A stretch of 64,000 bases of DNA from positions 42,625-106,624 of the forward strand of contig NZ_PDEQ01000011.1 in the NCBI RefSeq assembly GCF_002554795.1, given 5' to 3'. Below are positions 16,611 through 25,154 of the stretch, in pieces. Numbering within the stretch: the first letter of the stretch is position 1; each line of letters starts with the position of its first letter. The notes under the pieces were generated by a model that was given only the letters and a program-made list of their open reading frames with translations, ran no database searches and was not told the DNA's origin. The position numbers were made by a program, and so were the translations under genes. The DNA is from Longibacter salinarum (GTDB taxonomy: Bacteria; Bacteroidota; Rhodothermia; Rhodothermales; Salinibacteraceae).

Positions 16611-19013
16611 TCAGTCTGTTCGGAGTGCCTTCGTCGGGTCAAGCCGAGCGGCCCGGAATGCCTGAACGCTCACCGTGACAACAGCCGTAACCATGGCGCC
16701 GAGTCCGGCGATGAGGAAAACGCTTGCGCCGAGGGAAATGTGTGATGCGAAGGTGTCGAGCCACCGAGACATTAGAACGTACGCGACGGGCATCGCCACG
16801 ACAACGGCCAGCGCCACAAGCCGAACGAACTCTTTCGTCAGCAGCCCGACCACCTGCGCAGCCGTTGCGCCGAGCGCTTTTCGAATGCCGATCTCTTTCG
16901 TTCGTTGACGCGCCGTGAAGGCTGCCAGACCGAAGAGCCCCAGACACGCGATCAGGATGGCGAGCGCGCTGAAGAGCGCGAACAGAATACCGAGTCGTTG
17001 TTCTGCCCGATATGAGCTGGCAAAGCGCTGATCCGCGAAGGCGTACTCGAAGGGCCACGCAGCATGGACATTCTCCCACGTCCCTCGGAGGTCCGCCAGC
17101 GCGGCCTCGGTCTGAGCCGCATCGACCCGAACGTACAGCGTGCTGTAGTCGTCGGGCTCGATGTAGAAAATCATCGGTTCCACCTGTTCGCGTAGCGTGG
17201 CGAAATGCACGTCGTCCACAACGCCGATGAGGGGGGCCGGCGAGAACGGCCAGTCACCCCAGGCCCGAATTGTTCGCCCGACGGCCTCCTCCGCCGACAA
17301 TACATCGGGGGCTTGCCGCTGCATGAGACGCAACGCCGTCCGGTTCACTACGTACGCCGTCGAGTCCGCTGCCCGTTCGCGCGAAAAGGTTCGTCCCGCC
17401 ACAACGGGCACGCCGAGCGTTTCGAAGAAATCGTGTCCGACACTGATCGTTCGGATGCCGAGAAGCGAATCGTCTGGCACACCAGTGCCCGCAAAGCCGT
17501 ATCCGTTCCCGTCGAGAAGCTCGCTCGGAAAATCGACCGAGCCAACGGACACGCCCAGAATGTGTGGGGATCGAAGCGCTTGGTCGCGGAAGGACGCATA
17601 GGCTGACATCGCGTCGTCGCTCTGCATCGGCACGGTGACGACCTGCTCTGCATTGAATCCGGGGGAGGCGGTTCGAAGATGATCAAGTTGCAGGTAGGCC
17701 GCTGTCGTCCCGATGATGAGGATGGTAGACACGGCGAACTGAAACACGACCAGTCCTTGCCGCAGTCGGTGCGCCGCTCCCGTTGGCTCCGTCGATCCCC
17801 GCAGCGCCGTCGCCGGCTGAAAGCGCGACAGATACAGGGCTGGATAACTCCCCGCCAGAAGCCCCGCTGCCATCGTAATGACCAGCAGGAGTGCCAGCGC
17901 GCCCGGAGCTAGCAACATCCCCGTGGTCAGCGGGAGCCCAATGGCCTTGCTAACCAGCGGGGTCACGGCTGCTGCAACAGCAAGCGCAATCACCAATGCA
18001 ACGAACGCCAGCAACATCGACTCCGCGAAAAACTGTCCGATCAGCTGCCCGCGATATGCACCGATCGTCTTCCGCACGCCGACCTCGGCGGCTCGCTCCG
18101 TGGCCCGCGCCGTCGCCAGGTTCATAAAGTTGACGCAGGCGAGTAGAAGTACGAACAGGCCGATCACGCCGAACACGTAGAGAACGGCAATGGAGCCATT
18201 TGCCTCGATCTCCATGTTGTGGTTGGAGTGCAGATGGATCGCCGTCAGAGGCTGGAGCGACAGCGTTGAACCGTTCCAGTCGGCACCGGCATGACGTTCG
18301 ATCAGGTCGGGCAACTCCGATTCCAACGCCGATCGACTCATCCCGTCCGGCAACTGGAGATACGTGTAAATCCCGTTTGCGCCCCAGGCATCGGCCCGCA
18401 CCTCGCTGTAGTTCATCCACGCGTCCAGGGTCGACCAGGATACCAGCACGTCGTAGTGAAAGTGAGAGGCAGCGGGCGCGGCCTCCACGATCCCGACTAC
18501 CTCGACTTCCTCCTCGCCGTTCACGCGGAGCGTTTGCCCGATCGCCTCCGCCGTGCCAAAGAATCGCTTCGCCGCCGCCGGTGTGACGAGCGCGGTCTCG
18601 GGCCGCTCAAGCGCGGACGCCCGGTCCCCACGAAGCAGATCGAACGAAAACACATCGAGGAAGGCAGAATTCGCCACAAAGATGCGCTCACGCGTAAACC
18701 GCTGCTCATCATGATCGAGGATGGCCGTGACCGGGTCGATGCGAACGACCTGCACGTCCGGGTAGTCCGTTTCGAACGCTTTCACAAGCGGCCAACTCGT
18801 CGCCGGCACACTGAAGTCGCCCCAGTCGCTCACGATGCGGTATGTCCGCTCACTGTTTTCGTGGAAATCGTCGTAGCTCAGCTCATAGCGAACAAACACC
18901 GCGATCAAGAGGCACACGGCGATCCCGACCGCCAGGCCGATAACGTTGATAGCTGCGTATCCGGCGTTGCGTCGGATGGAACGGGCCGCGGTCTTCAGAT
19001 AATTGTTCAGCAT
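16611..19013 (-). CDS. ABC transporter permease, double MacB/FtsX type (1)
   Basis: This is an 800-residue permease with eight predicted transmembrane helices, arranged as two repeats of [helix, periplasmic MacB-like domain, three helices]. The first helix is at ~21-42; helices near 280-400 include FVLLLACVNFMNLATARATERAAEVGVRKTIGA, the FtsX coupling-helix signature. The repeat recurs at ~680-790 (LGLFGLAAFTARQRTKEIGIRKALGA). Such proteins work with a LolD/MacB-type ATPase to extrude or mechanically transmit substrates. It is the last gene of the PDZ-permease operon, about 150 bases after the previous permease, with an octamer repeat between them. The substrate is unknown. Confidence 0.88.
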   Translation of the reverse strand: MLNNYLKTAARSIRRNAGYAAINVIGLAVGIAVCLLIAVFVRYELSYDDFHENSERTYRIVSDWGDFSVPATSWPLVKAFETDYPDVQVVRIDPVTAILDHDEQRFTRERIFVANSAFLDVFSFDLLRGDRASALERPETALVTPAAAKRFFGTAEAIGQTLRVNGEEEVEVVGIVEAAPAASHFHYDVLVSWSTLDAWMNYSEVRADAWGANGIYTYLQLPDGMSRSALESELPDLIERHAGADWNGSTLSLQPLTAIHLHSNHNMEIEANGSIAVLYVFGVIGLFVLLLACVNFMNLATARATERAAEVGVRKTIGAYRGQLIGQFFAESMLLAFVALVIALAVAAAVTPLVSKAIGLPLTTGMLLAPGALALLLVITMAAGLLAGSYPALYLSRFQPATALRGSTEPTGAAHRLRQGLVVFQFAVSTILIIGTTAAYLQLDHLRTASPGFNAEQVVTVPMQSDDAMSAYASFRDQALRSPHILGVSVGSVDFPSELLDGNGYGFAGTGVPDDSLLGIRTISVGHDFFETLGVPVVAGRTFSRERAADSTAYVVNRTALRLMQRQAPDVLSAEEAVGRTIRAWGDWPFSPAPLIGVVDDVHFATLREQVEPMIFYIEPDDYSTLYVRVDAAQTEAALADLRGTWENVHAAWPFEYAFADQRFASSYRAEQRLGILFALFSALAILIACLGLFGLAAFTARQRTKEIGIRKALGATAAQVVGLLTKEFVRLVALAVVVAMPVAYVLMSRWLDTFASHISLGASVFLIAGLGAMVTAVVTVSVQAFRAARLDPTKALRTD

Positions 19014-19036
19014 AACTCCGAGGGGTTTTCGTTATC

Positions 19037-19168
19037 GCGTTGGGACGTTTAGACGTTGGAACGTTAAGGCATCATGACTCCTCCCCATGTCTACACCTTC
19101 ATACTTTCATACCTTCACACCTTCATACGTCAATACGTCCACACTTCCAAACCTCCACACCTTATCAC
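19037..19168. repeat. Octamer arrays in opposite orientation between permeases
   Basis: The left arm (19037-19068) has four 8-bp units of the form ACGTTNRR. The right arm (19097-19168) has nine units such as CTTCATAC, CTTCACAC and TTCCAAAC. The arms are partly complementary, for example the TTGGAA and TTCCAA cores. The right arm runs into the stop codon of the 19165 permease and the left arm ends 24 bases before the next start. Confidence 0.8.
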
Positions 19169-21570
19169 TCCCGCCGAAGGACGGCCACCGGATCGCGATG
19201 GGCACTTCGAACCGCCTGCGCTCCGACGGTCGCCAGCGTCAGGAGAAGGATGAGGCCGGCCGCGAGGACGAACGGCAGCGCACTCAAATCCACGTGGTAT
19301 GCGAAATCCTGAAGCCAGCGTCGGACGAGCAGGTAGGCAATTGGGGTAGCCACCACGAACGCCACCGCCACGACCTTCACGAACTCGCTCGACAGAAGAC
19401 CGACGATGGAGGTAGCGGACGCCCCGAGCACGCGACGGATGCCGATCTCTCTGCGACGATGCTGTGTGATCAGGACGACGAGAGCAAAGAGCCCGAACAT
19501 AGCAATCCCGACGGCGAGAGCGGTCGTCCAGCCCACGATCTTAGCGAATCGGCGCTCTTGTCGGTATTGCTGATCCACCGCGTCATCCAGAAATGTGTAA
19601 GCAAAGGGCTGACCGGCGGAAGTGGTCTCCCACGCCTCTTCGATCGCGGTCATGGCACGTTGTACGTTTCCCGAGGCGATGCGCACGGCAATCTTGGGCG
19701 CGGTACTGCCGGGTACGCCGATGTTGACCGCACTTCGGAAAATCAGATCCGGGTTCGCCGTGAGCACGACAGGCTCGACCGTTTCGTGCAACGATGCATA
19801 GTGAAAGTTATCGGTGACGCCCACGATTTCGTGATCACTCATCCCCGGCAGACGGCGTCCCACGGCGTCCGTCCACCCCATCGCATCGACGAGCGCTTCG
19901 TTGACCACAATGCCCCGGCTCGTGTCGGACGGCATGTCTCGGTTGAAACTGCGGCCCTCCGTGATGTCGATCCCCATCGTCTCGATGTAATCGTACGAGA
20001 CGAGATTAGCCCGATACGTGTAAAACCCGCCGCGGTCGTCCTCGAGTTCAGCCGTGATCCAGGGCTGTCCCGGCGTGTAGGAGGAGGCCGCGACATCGAC
20101 GATGCCCGGGACACCGCTCAACTCCCCGCGCATACGATCCAGCGTCGCCATCCCCTCGTCGAAGGATCCGGTCGTCGGGATCGTCACGATCTGCTCGGTC
20201 TGATACCCGAGCGGAGCCGACTCCACGTACCCGATCTGCTGGTTCATCACGAAGAGGGTCACAAGTAGAACGGTGGAACAGACGAACTGCGTCCCGACGA
20301 GCACGCGTTGAAGTCGGCTTCGAGGCCGGATGGGGAGACGCCCTTTCAATACATCGGTTGGATGCAGGCCCGAGAGTACGGCGGCGGGGTACCCGCCCGC
20401 GACGCCACCAACGAGAATCATGAGTCCAGCCATGAGCAGCAGGATGGAGCCGCTAAGATCGAACGCCAGATCTCGCCCGGCGAGGGTCTCGAACACAGGG
20501 AGGCCCACCCACGCCAGGCCAAGACTGAGTGCAAGGGCGGCACCGGTGACGAGAAACGCCTCGCCCCAGAACTGCTGCATCAGCTGCCGACGGTCGGCCC
20601 CGACCACCTTGCGCACGCCGACCTCGCGTGCCCGCTCCGCCGACCGCCCGACGGCAAGCGTCACAAAGTTGATGCACGCAATGCCAAGAATGAGCAACCC
20701 GAGGGCGGCCAGAACAATCGAGTAGAGCGGCCGACTGGTTGGCTCCAGACCGGCGGGCAGCGACGTATCGAGGTGGATGCTTGTGATCGGCTGCAGACCG
20801 ACGGTGTACTGACTTGCAGCGGCCTCCTCGGGGCCAATCGCGTCCACGACCATCTCCGGTAGCTTGGCGCGGAGGGCGTCCGGATCGGCATTGTCCCGGA
20901 GGAGCACATAGGTTTCCACGAACACTCGAAACCAGGCCGTGCGGGATCGCTCTCCGAAGTTTGCGTCCCGAAGTGGCGTCAGGATGTTGAACTGGATGCT
21001 CGACTCGACGGGAGGTTCGGCCGCTATGCCGGTCACTGTGAACGTCTCGAAACCGTCGCCACCCCGTATTTGCAGGGTCCGCCCAAGCGGATCCGCATCG
21101 CCGAAATAGGTTTTCGCGACCCTGTCCGTCAGAACCACACCATCTGGCGAATCGAGCGCCGTTGCCGGGTCGCCCTTCAAAAATGGAAAGTCAAAAACAT
21201 CGAAGAAGCCTCGATCCACCGCGTGGATTTGCTCCCGGAAGCCGGTGTCGTCGCGCTGAACGACATCTTCGCGCACGAAGATGCGAACGGCTTTCTCCAC
21301 CTCCGGATACCGGGCCTCGAGCGTCGGCCCGAGCGGTAGGGGTGTGATCGTGTTGGTGAACTGTCTGTCCTCATACGTCTCGTCGACCCAGACCCGGTAG
21401 ATCCGATCGGATGCGTCGTGGAAGCTGTCGTATGTCCACTCACTTTGGACGTACAGGCCAATCAGCAGGCACGCGGCCATGCCCACGGCAATGCCGACGG
21501 TGTTCAGTAGCGTGTACCCGGCGTGTCGTCGAAGGGCTCGCAGTGCTGTTTTGAAGTAGTTTCTGAGCAT
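19165..21570 (-). CDS. ABC transporter permease, double MacB/FtsX type (2)
   Basis: This 801-residue permease has the same eight-helix double architecture as its neighbours. The N-terminal helix at ~20-40 reads YTLLNTVGIAVGMAACLLIGLYV. Coupling elements are LAVGRSAERAREVGVRKVVGADRRQL at ~310 and ITQHRRREIGIRRVLGASATS at ~700. Between them lie the two periplasmic MacB-core regions. It shows only moderate similarity to the other permeases here, so it is an old paralogue rather than a recent duplicate. A small gene precedes it by 36 bases. Function as part of an export or envelope-remodelling complex is inferred from the family. Confidence 0.88.
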   Translation of the reverse strand: MLRNYFKTALRALRRHAGYTLLNTVGIAVGMAACLLIGLYVQSEWTYDSFHDASDRIYRVWVDETYEDRQFTNTITPLPLGPTLEARYPEVEKAVRIFVREDVVQRDDTGFREQIHAVDRGFFDVFDFPFLKGDPATALDSPDGVVLTDRVAKTYFGDADPLGRTLQIRGGDGFETFTVTGIAAEPPVESSIQFNILTPLRDANFGERSRTAWFRVFVETYVLLRDNADPDALRAKLPEMVVDAIGPEEAAASQYTVGLQPITSIHLDTSLPAGLEPTSRPLYSIVLAALGLLILGIACINFVTLAVGRSAERAREVGVRKVVGADRRQLMQQFWGEAFLVTGAALALSLGLAWVGLPVFETLAGRDLAFDLSGSILLLMAGLMILVGGVAGGYPAAVLSGLHPTDVLKGRLPIRPRSRLQRVLVGTQFVCSTVLLVTLFVMNQQIGYVESAPLGYQTEQIVTIPTTGSFDEGMATLDRMRGELSGVPGIVDVAASSYTPGQPWITAELEDDRGGFYTYRANLVSYDYIETMGIDITEGRSFNRDMPSDTSRGIVVNEALVDAMGWTDAVGRRLPGMSDHEIVGVTDNFHYASLHETVEPVVLTANPDLIFRSAVNIGVPGSTAPKIAVRIASGNVQRAMTAIEEAWETTSAGQPFAYTFLDDAVDQQYRQERRFAKIVGWTTALAVGIAMFGLFALVVLITQHRRREIGIRRVLGASATSIVGLLSSEFVKVVAVAFVVATPIAYLLVRRWLQDFAYHVDLSALPFVLAAGLILLLTLATVGAQAVRSAHRDPVAVLRRE

Positions 21571-21606
21571 GGGAATCGTTGGATTGGTCGGGGGAGAAGC
21601 CGTCGT

Positions 21607-21873
21607 TCATTCGTCCTGCACCGATTCTCGCCGCCGAAACGTGATCGGCACGGTGTCACCTGCCTGCGCGCCGACCTGCACCAGCGTCCAGATGCGGTCG
21701 TAGTTGCCGATGAACATTCGAAGCTGCTCGACGCGGTCGTCCCCGTTCGCTCCGGGATCAAATCGAATCGTCTCGACGCGGTACCGAGAGCGCTTACGTC
21801 CGCCGACCGTCACGTCAACATCCACGGTTTCCCCCTCGGCAGGCATGGGTACGGGAATCGAGATGTTTTCCAT
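21607..21873 (-). CDS. Small hypothetical protein inside the permease operon
   Basis: The 88-residue product lacks a signal peptide and membrane segments. It is beta-rich and acidic: ISIPVPMPAEGETVDVDVTV, then YRVETIRFDPG, then LRMFIGNYDRIWTLVQVG. No family was recognised. It lies between two permease genes on the same strand with gaps of ~46 and 36 bases, so it is almost certainly cotranscribed. Its role in the complex is unknown. Confidence 0.6.
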   Translation of the reverse strand: MENISIPVPMPAEGETVDVDVTVGGRKRSRYRVETIRFDPGANGDDRVEQLRMFIGNYDRIWTLVQVGAQAGDTVPITFRRRESVQDE

Positions 21874-21919
21874 GACGATATCGGCGTTGAGAAGTCAACC
21901 GGTCGCCTTCCTGCTCCTG

Positions 21920-24316
21920 CTACTCGGTCCGAAGCACCGCAGCGGGGTCGGTAGAGGAGGCACGGACGGTCTGCGTCGCGACAATAGCCAGCGCGACGGC
22001 GCCGAGTCCCAGCGCGCAGCCGCCCAGGAGCCATGGACTCACCGGCACATGATACGCAAAGGTCTGCATCCACGTCCGATTCAGGTACCAGGCCACCGGC
22101 AGCGCCACGGCGCTCGTCCCGGCGAGCAGCAAGACGTAGCGGCGCGTCAGCAGCCAGACGAGCATTGCCCGCGTCGCGCCCAGCGCCTTGCGGACGCCCA
22201 CCTCCTTACGCCGGCGCTCAACCATGTGCACCGCCGTTCCAAACAGCCCCAGACTGCTAATCAGCATCGCAAAGAGCGACACCAGCCCGACGATCGATGA
22301 CGCATCGCGCATCGCCCGGTGCATCGGATTGTCGTAGACGAGCTCCGCCAGCGGGGTCACCGTCGACGCATGCAGCGGCTTCAGATCCGTCCAGATTGCC
22401 TCCACCTGCGACGCCGCCTCCTCCATTCTCCCCGGGCGCGCTTTTACGATGGCCTGCCGGAAGCGCGACGGGCCGGTGTACAGCACAATCGGCTCAATCG
22501 GGTCGGTCATGAAGTCGAAGTGGTAGTCTTCCACCACGCCGGCCACCTCGCGGCGGGCGTCGGCAAAACTCACCATGGCGCCGACGGCCTCTGCCGGGTT
22601 CGTGAAGCCCAGCCGCGACGCCGCGACTTCATTGATCAGAATCGCGGAGCTGGAGTCCGGATCCTGCTCCCGCGAGAAGGACCGGCCTGCGGCGACCTCG
22701 ATGCCCAGCACCTCCGTAAATGCCGCGTCAATAGCGTACACGTAGCTGTCCAGCGGCACCGCGTCACCGTGCTTCAGGTCCGCCCCGGTGAGCGATCCGG
22801 AAACCGGGTACGCGGATGTCAGCGTGACCGCCTCGACAGCGGAGGCCTGCGCCAGTTCGGAGCGGAGTGTTTCGATGGACCGCCCGTCGATGTCAACGAC
22901 GAGGCGATCTGCCGTTTTAAAGCCGTAATCCTTGGCCGTCATGTAGTCGACCTGCCAGGCCAGCAGCGCGGCGACACTCACAAACACGATGGCCAACGCG
23001 AACTGAACACCCGCAAGCCCCGTCCGCAGCCGCGACGAGGATCCCATGCTGTTCCCAGGTGACGACGACAGAATCTCAGCCGGCTGCACACGTGACAGAC
23101 GGAGTGCTGGATACAAGCCGGCCACCAGCCCGGTTATCACAGTAAACCCGGCGAAGATGGCTATGAGCGTCGGATCCAGCAGGGTTGACCGCGACACCTC
23201 GATGCCCATCATCTGCATGGGACCGAGGTGGTTGAACGCCGGCAGTAGCCAGGCCAGCAACACGTAGCCAAGCCCCAGCGCAAGAATGGCAATCATCACC
23301 GCCTCTGCCAGCAGCTGCGTCACGATCTGCCCGCGCCTCGCGCCGGTGGTCTTGCGTACACCGATTTCTTGCGACCTGCTCATCGCCCGCGCCACCGAAA
23401 GGCTGACGTAGTTGAATCCCGCCGCCAGCATCACGAGCAGAGCCAGACCGGCCAGTATGTACACGATGGTGCCAGACAGGCTGTAGCTGGCAATCTCGTT
23501 CGAAAGCTGCGGCCCCAGCGCGATGTCGCCCAGCTTTTGAACGAAGAAGTCGATGCGCACCTCGCGCCCGTCGTAGCGCTGGTCCGAGATTTCCGATAGC
23601 AGCGATTCTATCCCCGCCAACGACGCGGCATCATCGATCCGGGCGTAGACGGCAAACGTCCACGTATTTCTCCAATCCTCTGCCTGCGAGCCCCGCTCCA
23701 GGTCGCGCAATGTCGCAAACGAGGCCAGCATGTCGAACGTGAGATGCGTCTCCCCCGGGGGCTCCGCTACGATACCGGCCACCGTGAACGTAGAGTGGTT
23801 TTCGAGCGTGACGTGTTGTCCGATCGCCGACGCCCCGCCAAACAGCTTCTCGGCAAGCTCTTCCTTTAACAAAATCTGGCCCGGCTGCTGCAATACTTTA
23901 CGCGGGTCGCCCCCTTCCTTCATTTCGAAACCAAATACGTCGAAGAAGGACGGCTCGGCGTAGAGCCCGTTCGTGGTGACCCCGTTCTCGCCGGTGAAGG
24001 CCAGCGTTCGGATCTGCCCGATCCGCGTGGTTTGCTCCACAGCCGGGATCTGTTCGTCCATGGCCTCCGCGAGCGGCGCCGGCGCAGCAGCCCTTAGCGA
24101 GCTCGTGCCGCCCTCCGCACGCACCTCTTGCGACAGCACGCGCACGATGCGGTCGCGCTCCGGATGAAACCGGTCGTACTGCACCTGATCCCAGATCAAT
24201 GCCATCACCAACAGGCAGACCGAGAGACCCGCAGCCAGCCCAAAAATGTTGATCGAGGAAAAGAGCGCATGACTCCGAATCGAGCGCCAGGCCGTCTTTA
24301 GATAACTGAACCACAT
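21920..24316 (-). CDS. ABC transporter permease, double MacB/FtsX type (3)
   Basis: The product has 798 residues from ATG 24316 (MWFSYLKTAWRSIRSHALFS). The upstream ATG at 24376 would place the start inside non-conserved leader sequence. The usual double MacB/FtsX plan is present: helix 1 at ~22-42, coupling motif LSVARAMSRSQEIGVRKTTGARRGQI near 310, and MVERRRKEVGVRKALGATRAMLV near 710. It directly follows the ATPase gene, about 70 bases away. It is clearly related to, but diverged from, the other four permeases in the operon. Confidence 0.88.
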   Translation of the reverse strand: MWFSYLKTAWRSIRSHALFSSINIFGLAAGLSVCLLVMALIWDQVQYDRFHPERDRIVRVLSQEVRAEGGTSSLRAAAPAPLAEAMDEQIPAVEQTTRIGQIRTLAFTGENGVTTNGLYAEPSFFDVFGFEMKEGGDPRKVLQQPGQILLKEELAEKLFGGASAIGQHVTLENHSTFTVAGIVAEPPGETHLTFDMLASFATLRDLERGSQAEDWRNTWTFAVYARIDDAASLAGIESLLSEISDQRYDGREVRIDFFVQKLGDIALGPQLSNEIASYSLSGTIVYILAGLALLVMLAAGFNYVSLSVARAMSRSQEIGVRKTTGARRGQIVTQLLAEAVMIAILALGLGYVLLAWLLPAFNHLGPMQMMGIEVSRSTLLDPTLIAIFAGFTVITGLVAGLYPALRLSRVQPAEILSSSPGNSMGSSSRLRTGLAGVQFALAIVFVSVAALLAWQVDYMTAKDYGFKTADRLVVDIDGRSIETLRSELAQASAVEAVTLTSAYPVSGSLTGADLKHGDAVPLDSYVYAIDAAFTEVLGIEVAAGRSFSREQDPDSSSAILINEVAASRLGFTNPAEAVGAMVSFADARREVAGVVEDYHFDFMTDPIEPIVLYTGPSRFRQAIVKARPGRMEEAASQVEAIWTDLKPLHASTVTPLAELVYDNPMHRAMRDASSIVGLVSLFAMLISSLGLFGTAVHMVERRRKEVGVRKALGATRAMLVWLLTRRYVLLLAGTSAVALPVAWYLNRTWMQTFAYHVPVSPWLLGGCALGLGAVALAIVATQTVRASSTDPAAVLRTE

Positions 24317-24384
24317 GGTATTGAAAAGCGGGTTACATGTACGGTTTTTGGCGAAGGCGACGTGCGTCTGGGTCAACTGGACCG

Positions 24385-25083
24385 TTACGCAGCGGCCGTT
24401 TCCGCATTGAGGCGTAGGTCTTCATCCACGGCACCATCGACCAGGCGGACAATCCGATCGCCGTATCGGGCTTGCTTCTCCGAGTGCGTCACCTGCACGA
24501 TCGTGACCCCATCGTTCTCGTTCAGGTCGCGTAGGGTCTGCATGATATCCTCGCCCTGCTGTGACTGCAGGTTGCCCGTGGGCTCGTCTGCGAGAATGAC
24601 CCGCGGCTCGATAATCAGCGCGCGAGCCACGCCGACGAGCTGCTGCTGACCGCCCGAGAGCTGGTTCGGAAAGAGCTTCTGCTTGGCGACGAGGGAGAAC
24701 CGGTCGAGCATCTCCGCCACCTTGCTCTTGCGCTCCGAGCGGCCCAGTCCCTTGTAGAGGAGCGGCGTCTCAAGATTCTCGTAGACCGTCAGATCGTCGA
24801 TGAGGTGGTAGGCCTGGAAGACGAACCCGATCTGTGTTCGGTGGAGCTCCGTTCGCTGCTTGTTCGACATCGACGCGGTCGACTCGCCGCGGAAGAGATA
24901 GTCTCCGTCAGACGGTTCGTCGAGCAGACCCATGATGTGCAGAAGCGTCGACTTGCCTGCACCGGACGGCCCCATGATCGTGACGAACTCGCCCTCATTG
25001 ATCTCGAGGGAAACGCGCCGGAGCACGAAGGCTCGCTTGAAGCCGTTGCGGTACGACTTGGTGATGTTCTGGAGCTTGATCAT
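24385..25083 (-). CDS. ABC transporter ATP-binding protein, MacB/LolD type
   Basis: The product has 232 residues from ATG 25083 (MIKLQNITKSYRNG), a normal size for this family. Motifs in order are Walker A GPSGAGKST (~38), a Q-loop in GFVFQAYHLI, the signature LSGGQQQLVGVARAL with Leu-Val in place of the common Arg-Val, Walker B VILADEPTG and the H-loop VTHSEK. It is the only ATPase in a cluster of five permeases, so it probably powers several or all of them. The gene lies about 70 bases from the permeases on either side. Confidence 0.93.
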   Translation of the reverse strand: MIKLQNITKSYRNGFKRAFVLRRVSLEINEGEFVTIMGPSGAGKSTLLHIMGLLDEPSDGDYLFRGESTASMSNKQRTELHRTQIGFVFQAYHLIDDLTVYENLETPLLYKGLGRSERKSKVAEMLDRFSLVAKQKLFPNQLSGGQQQLVGVARALIIEPRVILADEPTGNLQSQQGEDIMQTLRDLNENDGVTIVQVTHSEKQARYGDRIVRLVDGAVDEDLRLNAETAAA

Positions 25084-25154
25084 GGGCAATAAATGGTTCT
25101 TCAATAAATGGATGGATGTGCGCTCAGCACCAGGCCGACCGCGGGGCCGGCGTG

